Source: Stictocephala bisonia
Taxonomy: Eukaryota; Arthropoda; Insecta; Hemiptera; Membracidae
NCBI GenBank assembly: GCA_035578905.1
Contig: JAQJVL010000123.1
Coordinates: forward strand, 1,860,001 to 1,924,000
DNA length: 64,000 nucleotides
Direction of reading: 5' to 3'
Position 1 is the stretch's first letter. Every line of letters begins with the position of its first letter. A program made the position numbers and the translations under genes. The notes below the pieces were generated by a model, which was given only the letters and a program-made list of their open reading frames with translations, ran no database searches and was not told the origin of the DNA. Shown here one piece after another: positions 11,471 through 23,165 of this stretch.

Positions 11471-12690
11471 TCCTAAATATGTAAGAGGGTCAATTACATC
11501 GTGTACGTGTATGAGACGCGTTATGAATGTTTGGGAGAGCTAGCTACAATCGTTGTGAATCTCTAGGAGGGTCATTTAGATTGTGAACGTGTGGGAGACG
11601 CGTTATGAATGTTTGGGAGAGCTAGCTGTAATCGTCGTGAATCTCTAGGAGGGTAATTTAGATCATGAACGTGTGGGAGACGCGTTATGAATGTTTGGGA
11701 GAGCTAACTGTAATCGTCGTGAATCTCTAGGAGGGTAATTTAGATCATGAACGTGTGGGAGACGCGTTATGAATGTTTGGAGGGCCAGCTGTAATCATCG
11801 TGAATCTCTAAGAGGATAAATTAGATCATGAACGTGTATGAGACGCGTTATGAATGTTTGGGAGAGCTAGCTACAATCGTTGTGAATCTCTAGGAGGGTT
11901 ATTTAGATTGTGAACGTGTATGAGACGCGTTATGAATGTTTGGGAGAGCTAGCTGTAATCGTCGTGAATCTCTAGGAGGGTAATTTAGATCATGAACGTG
12001 TGGGAGACGCGTTATGAATGTTTGGAGGGCCAGCTGTAATCATCGTGAATCTCTAAGAGGATAAATTAGATCATGAACGTGTATGAGACGCGTTATGAAT
12101 GTTTGGGAGAGCTAGCTACAATCGTTGTGAATCTCTAGGAGGGTTATTTAGATTGTGAACGTGTATGAGACGCGTTATGAATGTTTGGGAGAGCTAGCTA
12201 CAAACGTTGTGAATCTCTAGGAGGGTCATTTAGATTGTGAACGTGTATGAGACGCGTTATGAATGTTTGGGAGAGCTAGCTGTAATCGTCGTGAATCTCT
12301 AGGAGGGTAATTTAGATCATGAACGTGTGGGAGACGCGTTATGAATGTTTGGAGGGCCAGCTGTAATCATCGTGAATCTCTAAGAGGATAATTTAGATCA
12401 TGAACGTTTGGGAGACGCGTTATGAATCTTTGGAGGGCCAGCTGTAATCGTCGTGAATCTCTAAGAGGATAATTTAGATCATGAACGTGTTGGAGACGCG
12501 TTATGAATGTTTGGGAGAGCTAGCTATAATCGTCGTGAATCTCTAGGAGGGTAATTTAGATCATGAACGTGTGGGAGACGCGTTATGAATGTTTGGAGGG
12601 CTAGCTGTAATCGTCGTGTGAATCTCTAAGAGGGTAATTTAGATCATGAACGTCTGGGAGAGACGCGTCGTGAATATTTAGGTAGACGAA
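11471..12690. repeat. Satellite field 2: 82-bp units with ACGCGT
   Basis: Units of 82 bp (GACGCG at about 11597 and 11679) contain GTGAATCTCTAGGAGGG, then TTTAGATCATGAACGTG, GGAGACGCGTTATGAATG and GAGCTAGCTGTAATCG. There are about 14 copies, several about 80 bp after a small deletion (GTTTGGAGGGCCAGC). The shared GTGAATCT(C/G)TA(A/G)GAGG start links this array to field 1, so both probably came from one ancestral monomer. Confidence 0.92.
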
Positions 12691-14023
12691 CTTTGTCCAC
12701 AAATTCTTCATGTGAAGTATGCTTCTTCCTTATGCTTTTTGGCTGCCTGAAAGATCTTGTGGCACTAGAGTGATGAAAAGTATATTTGTACTTGTACATG
12801 TTAAAAGCATATCACAAGTAAATGTAAGGCACATCATGTTATAGACTAGACGCGTTCCTTATATACATAGTTACTGGTAGACTATTTAATTATTATATTA
12901 TTATAGTGATTCCATTATATTTATATTCATTGAATACATTGTTGACTCTTATTTGTTTGTCTTTGTCCTACAAATCAATCCTTCTTCCTATCACGACTTA
13001 TTTAACCATATTCAAGGTCGTTTTCAGTTCATTCGCATATTGACTTCTCATCAGTTGAGAATCATTATATCGATTCATATTCCTTTCAGTTAGAGGGCAG
13101 GGAGACATGCATATTTCACAGCTGACTTATTATGAGATTCGTAGTGAATAAATAAAATTATCGTTACAAAAATAAATTAAAAAACCTGTCCAAACCCACA
13201 TTTAAAATTATAAGCAGTATTGTGTAAAAATCCATGATTTATTATTGAACCATTGAATACTTTGTTATATTACAACTTTTTTGCACTGTTAAAACTTATA
13301 AAAATCGAGACTATACATTTTTTACTTATATATGAATTAAGAAAATGATTCACACAAACGCTCGTGTTATTTCAAAACTGTAATTTTGAAGTAATGATTT
13401 AGAATCTTTAATGTAACATTAGAGCCATATTTCTTCCTGTAAAAAATGTCACTCGAGTTCACAAAACTCATATTATTTTTCTCTTTTTATTTTTCTCTTA
13501 TTCTTATCGACCTCTTCTTCTATTCTTTGTAAGAAAATTTTAATACTCACTTAAAAAGTCCCAAATTATTAAAAATTTTCAAATATATTTAATTAGGTTA
13601 TTTTAACGTTGCAGCAAGTAGTTAGATGCACTTTAGGGGGCCTAGCACGGGTTTCTGTTTTAACAATTCTGTTCGAAATAACAATCGTATCGTAACACTT
13701 GAAGTGTCATAAGAAAGTTGGAGACCTGTTCTAGTGGACCATTAGTTGGTTTTTGTAAAAAAAAAATAGTATAGTATTTTAATACGTTTTTCGTGATTAA
13801 TATGTGAAACTGCAAATGTCATTTAAGGTGATTTTACATTAAAAGAACTCGTAATATTAACGACCCACTAAAAGAATGGACATTTATTAATCATAAAATG
13901 TTCACTATAACTCATTATGGTAATAAACACAAAAGTACAGTTGAGCAAGTTTTGTTCTGATGAGTAATAAACACCTAAATTACCCAAGATTTGAAAATCC
14001 AATACCACTCCCACAGCCGTTAG

Positions 14024-14025
<2 letters not shown>
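12691..14025. other. Intron stretch, nothing recognised
   Basis: AT-rich IMPA1 intron 1 sequence; no exon, no repeat family recognised. Confidence 0.4.

Positions 14026-14079
<54 letters not shown>
14026..14079 (+). repeat. Poly(A) tract, about 54 bp
   Basis: An uninterrupted A run. It could be a retroposon tail, but no element is recognisable directly upstream. Confidence 0.9.
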
Positions 14080-14080
<1 letters not shown>

Positions 14081-14967
14081 ACATTACCTGGTTTAACTTA
14101 TAAGTACTGTACATATTGGGACATTTTACCTTTTTATTTTATCTTTTACCAAATTATTTTATTATTTTGGATTGCGTATCACTCCGTCATTTGTGTACTC
14201 TGTATTAAACATGTTCAGGGTGGATGAGACATGATGACTAGACGTCGTAGATCTAGATTTCTACTTCACACTCAATACATGGTTGTGGTAAACGCACATG
14301 TCCAACTTGCTGTCGGGTTCAAAAAGCAATGTACTCGAGTTTGATCCTCTGTTTGAAAATAAATACTCATCCGATTCCGTTGTGTTGTACACAAAAATTT
14401 AGCTTATTTAATTCTATGTCATTTCATATAACTTACATATTTTTTTGAAGGATTTAAACATTTTTTATAGCAGGTAGAAAAAACAAAAAACAAAAAAAAC
14501 ACGAAATTGTAGCACTTTTGGAGTAAAGCTTAACACTAAACATTTCTAAAACAAAAAAGTACTAAAGATAAGTCAATTAAAATTTAAGAAGAAAAAATCA
14601 CGTGAAGAAGGTTATTTTTTATAGTCTGTCCAAATTCTAGATTTGTCCCTCTTTAAAATTGTTTTTGTAATTTTTGTAAACCCTTGTAATCTTAGTAATG
14701 ACTGATCATACAAACTTCCAAAATGGTTCAAAAATACCGGATTGAAAAATAAAGTAAGATTATAAAACAGTAAGTGCGATAAAAAGATCTTGCGATTTTA
14801 TATCACATTATAATTCAACAGACATCGATGTGCACTAATGTGTAAGCAAATCCCCTCGGGCAGCACTTCAAAACTAGTTTCAACTGAGCACTAGTGTTGC
14901 CGAATCGTGCGCCTGGAAGTATTTAAACAGTTTTCGAAAGGTTTATTACTGTGGAAATATTGTACAG
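14080..14967. other. Intron stretch, nothing recognised
   Basis: AT-rich, no coding evidence. Confidence 0.4.
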
Positions 14968-15330
14968 ATCAAATCAAATCAAATCAGTTTTTATTGCAGT
15001 AAGTACATATATAAATACATTGCAAAAGTCAGAATGGTTTTAAAATAACTATAATTTTGTTATCAATCACTCATACAAAATTCACTCATACATAACGATT
15101 TAGAAAACATTCACTCTTCCAATTAATCCCACTCCCAGCATCGGTGTCAACTTACCAACTATACGGTCTCCCAGTTGTTCGACAAAAACTCGTCCACAGC
15201 ATAAAATGCATGATAGGCTAAAAAGCCTTTAAGACAAGTTTTGAAGGCTTTCGGATTTGTGGCGATTTTCATAGAATTGGGCAGTCTGTTGTAAAGATGA
15301 ACACCTGCTTCTGAGGGCAAGTGCTCAAAC
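14968..15330 (-). mobile_element. 5'-truncated LINE, 3' end, - strand
   Basis: On the - strand, about 15325-15180 reads HLPSEAGVHLYNRLPNSMK and continues to FLAYHAFYAVDEFLSNNWETV. This is the C-terminal tail found in jockey/CR1-type non-LTR reverse transcriptases (G...YN.LP ... F...Y...EFL). The 3' tail is a short (GATTT)n run at about 14968-14987. Only the end of ORF2 survives. Confidence 0.75.
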
Positions 15331-15639
15331 GTTAATCAAACGTGTTTTCTATCTAAAAGTTTTAAAGTTTTTTAAGTTGAGCTTTACTCAAAAGGGCTAA
15401 AATTTCATGTTTATTTGTATTCCACCTGCTATACAACATTTTTAAAGTAATTAAAAAACATGTGAGCTATATGAAATTACGTAGAATCAAATAAGCTAAA
15501 TTTTGGTGTACGACACAACGTATTTGGATGAGTATTTATTTTGTAACAGTGGTTCAAACTCGAGTACGTTGCTTTTTTAATCCGACAGTAGTCAGAGCTG
15601 TAGGAATTTCTGGCAAAACTTTATGTATACTGACCATTC

Positions 15640-17279
15640 CAAATACCTTTCCAACGCAATTAAACATTCAATAGAAAATTTTCACGACATATCCTCCTCA
15701 AAAATAATTTGTCTTCCCCCAGAAATATAATTGGTCTAAAAAATAATTGGTCTTTCAGACCAATATGCTTGCTGCCAACTTTTTCAAAAATCTTCGAATC
15801 TGTGGTAAAAGAACAGTTAATAAAATACATTGAGATAAATGACATGTTTTCAGTAAGTCAGCATGGATTCAGAAGCAAAAGATCGACAAATAGTGCTTTG
15901 ATCGACTTGACAAATGATATCCTTAAATCATTGGACGATTCAAATGTTAGCCTTGGGATGATGTGTGACTTGTCTAAAGCCTTTGATTGTGTGAGGCATG
16001 ATATTTTGCTAGCAAAACTCGAATGTTACGGAATCAAAGGACACTGTTTGAGATGGTTTGGTTCTTACCTCCAGAACAGAAAACAACGGACAACAGTAAC
16101 ACTGAATAATGTAAAAATAAACTCAGAATGGAAAGCAGTCCCTCATGGTGTTCCACAGGGCTCTGTTCTCGGTCCTTTGCTCTTCTTGATATACATTAAT
16201 GACCTCCCTTTCCTGTGCAAAGAAAAGATAGTGATGTACGCTGATGACACTACAGCACATGTAACCAGACAGACAATAAGTGAAGTGGAGCAAGCGATGA
16301 GTGATCTGATAGAGATGTTAGATGAGTGGTTTGCAGCTAATAGGCTAAATTTAAATAAGGAAAAAACAAGCATAATACAGTTTAAAACTCAAACAGTAGT
16401 AAATGATGCAAACAAGTACGATGGGGCGATAGCAGAGACAGTGAAATTGCTTGGTCTAGTTTTTGACTCAACACTCAAATGGAAAGCGCACATAGAATAT
16501 ATTACTTCGAGGCTGAACAAGGCAATATTTAACATGTCATGTCTGACTCATATAGCGAGCAGGAGAATCAAGTTAGTGCTGTATTTTGCGTACTTTGAAT
16601 CCATATTACGCTATGGAATAATTATGTGGGGACGTTCAAATCACTGGGAAAAAATATTTAGAGCCCAAAAGAAAATGATAAGAGTCATGATGGGTATGAA
16701 CCCAAGAAAATCTTGCAGAAGAATATTTAAAGAACTTGGTATTCTTACATTCCCAGGATTGTATTTGTTGGAAGTAGTAAAAAATGTACCGAAAATATAT
16801 ATTCTTACCAACAAAATAATGTGAACCACGACCATAATACAAGAAGTAAAAATAAACTACGTGCCTCCAAACATAGATTAAGAAAATATGAAAATAGTCC
16901 ATTATGTAGCGGAATACAAATTTATAATAAAATACCACAGAAATACAAAAGCTTGGGGAATGCCAATCAGCTCTATAGAAAGTTCAGGCAGTTTCTAGTT
17001 GACCGAAGCTATTACTCCGTCTCCGAATTTCTGCAGGACGAGGTCGTTATATTTTAGATACACTGAAAAATAATTATTAAGTATGTTATTGTGTACAAAT
17101 AATTATTGATTAGTTGGTGATTTAACCTCTTTATTTTGTTATTTCTTCTTTTTTAATTCTTTAGGTTAGTAGTTTTGTAACAATTGACGAGTCACCAGTT
17201 AGTAGCAGATTATCTGTTTAACACTAATGTAATTTTCTGTGACAATAAACCATTTCATTTCATTTCATTTCATTTCCCT
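15640..17279 (+). mobile_element. LINE reverse transcriptase fragment, jockey/CR1-like
   Basis: The reverse transcriptase domain can be read from about 15709 to 16824: FRPICLLPTFSKIFE, then SQHGFRSKRSTNSA, DLSKAFD (catalytic Asp), GVPQGSVLGPLLFLIYINDL, YADDTT (catalytic Asp pair) and LNLNKEKTSIIQF. A one-base frameshift at about 16820 moves the C-terminal tail (NHDHNTRSKNKLR ... GIQIYNKIP ... VSEFLQDE) into another frame, ending with TAG at 17055-17057. There is no ATG at the start and no endonuclease domain, so it is 5'-truncated. The 3' end is a (CATTT)n tail at about 17248-17276. It is inactive and sits in the sense orientation in IMPA1 intron 1. Confidence 0.92.
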
Positions 17280-17700
17280 CTGGACACGCCAGTTTCTTCC
17301 CGTCGATTTCTCAGGGCGTGTCATATAGTTTCATGGAGAAAAAAGAAACAGAAGTCGCAGCGAACGCTTCAGTGGCATCTATAAGTACGAGTATATTACA
17401 AATGTACGTCTTTATTCATCTGTAGTAATAATTGCGGTATTACGTTTATAATTGAGAATTATGGGGAATAAGGGATCCCACAGCAACAACCCATAAACGT
17501 TTAGTAGCGATGACCCACCCACCCATATACCTGCAGAGTGGCAATCATTAAAATGAAAACTTCTGTAGTTAGTGTAACTTGTTAGTAAAACTAGGAGTTA
17601 ATCATTAACATTCTCTCTCTACAATACAATGTGTTCACATTAAAAAAATTGTTTTATTACTTAATTTATTGATGGTTTTGTTAATTAATATGATATATTG
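17280..17700. other. Intron stretch, nothing recognised
   Basis: No coding evidence beyond the LINE tail. A pair of GC-richer patches near 17290-17400 was not classified. Confidence 0.35.
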
Positions 17701-17704
17701 GAAG

Positions 17705-17832
17705 TTACATGGATGACCCATACCACTGCGCTTGTATGGGCGAGCGGGTGGGCCAATGTACTCGTATCACGTGTAAAGGCGGACACATGGTTGTGAAGAG
17801 CGGATACATGGTTGTGAAGAGCGGTACATGGT
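17705..17832 (+). repeat. Dispersed GGG-rich minisatellite with 22-bp triplet
   Basis: Contains the family unit (CCACTGCGCTTGTATGGGCG) and next to it three near-identical copies of GCGGATACATGGTTGTGAAGA-type units (about 17778-17832). Confidence 0.6.
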
Positions 17833-18120
17833 TAATGTTCATTTGGTTTTGAACAGTCCAGCAGTGGTCACTCCAGTGTGAAAAGGTGTTGGCCCTGCCA
17901 TTTTGATAGCAAACAGGAGAAATAAATGCTCAACACACTTTCTAGGATCACACTTTAGGATGTGACCTCTGTTTCTTTTTTTCTGTGGAAGTTTCCATCT
18001 TATCTTTGACCATTCTTTAAAAGACTAGCTTTTATGTAGCTTTTAAAGAACTGGAATTTCTTGAGAAAATAAATGTATAATTATTTCTTAATTAGTATTT
18101 ACGTAGATGTCCTATATTGG

Positions 18121-18420
18121 TAGAAATACAATACAAGTGAACGCCACATGACGCATAGTACAACATTTACAAATATTATGGTAATCGATTTCGGTAAACC
18201 ACGATTACCTTAATCAGACCGCATTTTGTTTTATACTGCGCTCAGACCAGAGGGATTCAATAAAGAATACAGATCGTAACAATAGCACCAAAGTGTCAAA
18301 CCGGATGCACTCGGCAAATAACATATTTTCAATATTATCTCCCTATGCATGACAGAACAGCTGACGTCACAAGAGCTGCACCAAGCGGTGACGTCATGAG
18401 GTTGATTAGAACAGGGCCTC
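18121..18420. repeat. Unclassified repeat, also found near 60.38 kb
   Basis: ACAAATATTATGGTAATCGA followed by GTAAACCA..ATTACCTT and CAGACC is shared with 60385-60450 in diverged form. At both sites it accompanies the GGG-rich minisatellite within about 1 kb. Two TGACGTCA palindromes occur at 18362-18369 and 18389-18396. Confidence 0.45.
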
Positions 18421-19340
18421 TAGGCTGTGTCAACGCATTTTATACCTTTCCGAATCAATGTTAAATGTTATTGATGCTTAATTTGTTAAATTAAATTTGT
18501 GATAGCATCATTTATTAGTCTAAATTTTGTCTTAAAATTTAAGATTTAATTGAAAAGAATCATTGAATGTTACTATAGTTGTGATTAATACTGTTTTAGT
18601 AATTAATTCTAGTATTAATTATTTTATTGGACTAATTATTATTTTGTTATTTTCTATTCTTTAATGAAAATGTTGAACCGAAATAAGTAATGTTATCACT
18701 AAGGAACAATTGAATTTATATCCAGTAAATATATAAGTTACTGCATATATATATTTCTATATTTCTAAATGTCTAGATTTTTGTATTTATAAAAGTTTTA
18801 AGTAAAACTAGTACTTTAATTCATTAGATGATAATTCAAAATGTCCCCCTGTTTAAAATGCATGTACAGGTATATACAAAAATTGATTCACAATTTAACA
18901 AAACCATCGATAAATAAAGTAATAAATGATTTATTTGTTGAAATGATTACACGTTCTGGCCTTTTACTCTCAAAGTTGTCACAATGTCCATATTTAGTAC
19001 CTTTTCTTGTGTACAAATCAACTACATAAGTTCATTTCATAGTTCAAACTAGTTAGATTTCACATTTGTCGAGCTTACAGAGCAGTAAACTGTATTGTGT
19101 AGAGAAAATGTTAATCATTAAATCGTAATTTTATAATTATAATCAGTTTATAATCTAATGTCAATAATCAGTAAACATGTTTTCATGTACAGTGTAAACT
19201 AGATTTTAAGATTAGTCGTATCTTATTTTTCGTTCAATTTAAGTAATCAGTAATTCATTATAGCATTCTAGTTTTAGTAGTGTTGTTTTACTGTGTACAA
19301 CTTGGTAGATTATCTGTTAAAAAAAAATTAAAGAGTGATA
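18421..19340. other. Intron stretch, nothing recognised
   Basis: Very AT-rich. A 62-codon open frame at 18841-19029 has no recognisable domain. Confidence 0.4.
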
Positions 19341-19344
19341 TGTA

Positions 19345-19510
19345 CTACTATATGTGTATGAGTGAGTGGGTGAGAAGGTCATTACCACTATACGTGAATG
19401 GGTGAGCGGGTAGGTCATTACCACTGTATGTGTATTGGTGGGTTATTACCATTGTGTGTATGGGTGGATGAGTTGGTAATTACCACTGTACGTGTATGGG
19501 TGGACCTTGA
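19345..19510 (+). repeat. GGG-rich minisatellite, about 4 units
   Basis: Four imperfect units of 35-45 bp carrying CCACTGTACGTGTATGGGTG-type sequence, the same family as at 516-650. Confidence 0.75.
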
Positions 19511-19998
19511 TTAATTAAACATTCTAACATTTTAGTTAAAAATAGATCAAAAGCCACGCGAGATATTTGATAGCATGAACGAGTGTTTGTAATAAAGCTC
19601 ATACTTCTACAATAATACCAAGTATCACAAACTTATTAGTAGATCTATAGACAAATCAAGAAACGAGAACTGCGGCATCTTACAAAGTTTGTTTCTGACT
19701 GACAAAAAACAGGAAAGAAATCCTCACGTACTGCCTTTTTAATATTTGAACTGAAAATATTTAAATTATTAATTGTATGTGTTAGTTATGGGTAGATAAC
19801 TAATGAGCGAGGGATGGCGCTGCCTGCATTTGGCAATCTACTGTCGGCGCAGTCCTTCCCGGCCCTGGTCAGGCGCTCCATTGCAAACCACTAAAAATAC
19901 AAATAGATTTATAAGCACTGTATTAACTCATGTGTTTAAAAGTAACGCATCATTACTATTGATATTTAAAGGATTACAACGAAACCAACCAATTAATT

Positions 19999-20267
19999 GG
20001 GCGAGCCGGTGGCTGAGCGGTATAAGGCGTCAGGACTTTGAGCTTGGGTTAGAGATCGCGCTGGTTCGAATCCGGCCTAGACTGGAACATTTATTAGTAA
20101 TATCAATGAATAAAAACTCTATAGAGTTTGTATTCATTGGTAATATTCACCTTCTACTGTACTGGTTCGCCCCCTTACTTTGTCTGAATAAATTCCTCGT
20201 ACAGATCAATAGTCTATGAGGAATGGGCACAGTGAGGTTATACATGAGGTTGGCGTCTCCTAAAAAA
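19999..20267 (+). mobile_element. SINE family A, tRNA-Leu-like head
   Basis: The head GGGCGAGCCGGTGGCTGAGC.GGTATAAGGCG has a Pol III box A, and CTGGTTCGAATCC is a box B. The long segment between them fits a class II tRNA (Leu/Ser type). The body ends near GGCGTCTCCTAAAAAAA. Two better-preserved copies lie on the - strand at 59.54-59.78 kb and 61.68-61.92 kb. An open frame across it (19803-20219) is not a gene. Confidence 0.88.
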
Positions 20268-20275
20268 ATGTACGA

Positions 20276-20850
20276 TAACTAGAAGCTGAGAAAAAGTTGT
20301 TTCAGGAAATTGAAAAAAAGTTGTTTCAGGAAATAAAAGCATTTTTTCCTAAAAAGTTATGAAATTTATAAAATGTATAGAAAACATTCCTATCAGTAAC
20401 GTATTAAAATAACAATGCCGTATAGTAGCGGGATTTTGGTGTAGATGATTCCAATTAATCGAGATTAAGTCCGATGAACTGGAATAATGTAACTTTTTGA
20501 ATTTCGGGTATTACGGTTGGGTATGTGTGGGGGTAAACCAGTTTTCTTCAGCATATACAAGAACAGCCTCTATGTAGAGTGCATTTAGATCTTTGTATTT
20601 TCTTTCGTGTATAAAAGTAAGGTATCATTACTATTGATATTTAAAGAATTACAACGTGGTCAAGCAATTAATTTTACGTTCACTAGAAGCCATGAAAGGT
20701 TTGTTCAGGAAATGTATAAACACTTTTTTCTTAAAAACTTAAAATTCTGAAATTTATAAAACTTGTAGAAAAAATCTCTACAAATAACGTATTAAAATAT
20801 TAACTCGATAAAGTATCGGGATTTTGAGTAATAAAAGTGTAAAATTGAAT
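20276..20850 (+). repeat. Diverged direct repeat pair
   Basis: Blocks at about 20290-20440 and 20690-20830 share TTGTTCAGGAAAT, a CTTAAAA run, GAAATTTATAAAA..TGTAGAAAA and AACGTATTAAAATA. This is an old duplicated repeat without a recognised class. Confidence 0.5.
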
Positions 20851-23039
20851 TTGCGTGAAAACGAATAACATTCCGGGTTTTTTGTTCCAACTAAGATAAC
20901 AATCATAAAACTTAAAAATATAAAATTTAAAAATGCATATCTTATAACGTACAACTAAACGAGGAAAGCAATAGAGTACTTAGATTTTTCATATACCAGT
21001 TAATTTCTTAGTAAATAGCCTTTAAACTCGCTTACACTTAATTTATGCGCCGTTAGGAGCAACCATAGGCCTAAGCACATGACGTCATTGGAGCCGTCAA
21101 CACATGACCGTCAAGAAACGGTTAGCTCTTGTTGCGTTAGTCAAACTGAAATGACGTGCATGTGTTCGATTTTGATTGACTATTGCTTTTACATTACGAA
21201 CTTTCGTCAGTATATCACTTTCTGGAGATACCAAAGTAATCAAATAATATTTATTTGACATTTACGTACTTAATAAAAACCCTGCATGCTAATTGAGCGC
21301 TCGTGACCAGAACAATAGAAGGAGGCAATGTAAAACAAACGTGGATCTGTTTGTTATTGTTCCCTAATAATTGTTTATAGTTGCCTGTGGTATATTGCTA
21401 CCACTAACAAAAAGAAGTACGCCATGAATGCCACTCTTACATCAGTCTCGCGCAGTAAGGCTAAATGATAAAATATTTAACGTCAGATGATAAAATATTT
21501 AACAGCTTATATATATGTATATTATATAGCTTGTATATTAAGTTCGTAACCTTAAATCACTCGTTCTAACATATGTTCCTGAAGAACTCGCAATTTACAT
21601 TATCTCATATATCACGTCAACTTATTATTTCATTTATTAAATTTACTATTGAACTTGCAAATACAGTACGCATTTCATTCAGGGATGTGGCCACTGTATA
21701 AACATTACCATTCTTGTAGTTGTCAGTCACAGCAGATACAATTAACTATTGAAATTAATTTCTGAAAAATATGAATAATATATGTATTTATTATAATACG
21801 TTTGAATATAATAACCTGCGCTATTCGCGTGCCAACCCCGACTCTCGCTGCGCTCCATACATCTCGGCCTTCAGCCTCGGCATGTGACTTTGACTACAAA
21901 TAATAGTAGATTATTTGTATAACGTAAATCACAAAATTAAATTTATTTACAGCATTTCACTCACACTACTTGCGTTGCTACATATTTATTAGTATAGGAC
22001 ATTAAGTAGCCTATTTTAAATGTTTTAACAGCTGAAGATTAAACTCTTCATGCGTCCGTAGGGTAATATCTAATATACAAAATAAACATGTTTATTTATT
22101 TACAAAACAGCGTTATTAATTTACTAAAATCAACCCAATGTTATTCTCATGGAAAAAAGGAAATTTTGAGGGGCTGTTTATACCTCTTAGGAATGGAATT
22201 TCGAAAAATCCTTTCTTAGTGGATCCCTTCGATACTAAATATAACTTCCTTTAAAATTTCGTGTAGGCCTAAATCCGTTCGGTGGTTTTTGAGATTTCAT
22301 GACGAGTGAGTGATTCAGTCAGTGGTATTAGATAGACCAAAGTGTTGATTATATTACTGCTTACAAATAGATATCTCATGTAATAGGAATATTTGTTTGC
22401 TACTACAGCTGGTTTAAACAACATTTTTATATTGGACTACACTAGCGCTCCACAAACCACAAAACAGCTGATACAGTATTTTAACATTAGATGAGAAATC
22501 TATCTGAGTGCTTATAAAATCAATGATCATAGTACTGTAATGAATAAAATGAAATAAGAGTAGGTACGAATGTAAAAATATTAAAAAAACTAACAAAAAA
22601 TGTTATTATTGAATGATGAAATATTCAACAGCTAATCTATGTGTGGTGTGGAGGGGAATAGTGGAGTACCTGTTGGAGGAAGAGAAGTTGCGTTAACTGT
22701 TTTTAGCAGTCATGTATTTTGTTAGAGTGTTGATTTATAGCTGCCATCGATTGACACTAGATCAGTCAAGTGATTGCAGGGAGTCTAACCAAACAATGGA
22801 TCACACAGTTACAGAATGCCCCCTATGCTCTTTACAGAGGGATTAGCCAGCATAAATATAAACAGTGAGGCAGGTCCTAAATGGCTTGAATTTAGCTTTG
22901 TGACAGGAGATCACTTTATATTTAATTAATACAATATGACTTCTGGGCCTTTTTTCAATTTATATATGTATTGTTATGGTTGTTTGGCAATATTTGCTGT
23001 CGTTGGCTCATGATTTGTTATTAAAATACTACACTCTAA
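20851..23039. other. Intron stretch with fragments of unclassified repeats
   Basis: Mostly AT-rich. About 22362-22590 is a diverged copy of the repeat duplicated at 33.70-34.17 kb (GCGCTCCACAAACCACAAAAC, then AAACAGCTGAT and AAATCAATG). A short GC-rich patch with CTCGGCCTTCAGCCTCGG lies at about 21870. No exon was seen. Confidence 0.4.
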
Positions 23040-23041
23040 TT

Positions 23042-23165
23042 TTGCCAGTGGCCTTGACTGGAGGTATTGTCAAGCTACATAGAAGTGGCTGTTCCTTGGA
23101 TGGGTGACCGGTGAGAGACCCCTTACTTGTCTGGGGGGTCCACAGTTTAAAGAGAGGAATTCGTA
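23042..23165 (+). repeat. 5S-rRNA-like segment, possible SINE head
   Basis: CTTGGATGGGTGACCGG at about 23095-23112 matches the internal-promoter C-box region of 5S rRNA, and the preceding AAGCTACATAGAAGTGGCTG can be aligned with the 5S box A region. The remainder does not fold or align clearly as 5S, so this is at best a decayed pseudogene or a 5S-derived SINE head. Confidence 0.35.

Noticed and set aside
9340..12690. CRISPR-like array
   Set aside because: Units are contiguous, 55-82 bp, without unique spacers, and sit in a eukaryotic intron. They are satellite repeats.
20010..20085. Genuine tRNA-Leu gene
   Set aside because: The box A and B are tRNA-like, but the acceptor stem does not close and a SINE body shared with two other copies follows.
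19803..20219. 138-codon open frame
   Set aside because: It reads through the tRNA-like head and body of SINE family A.
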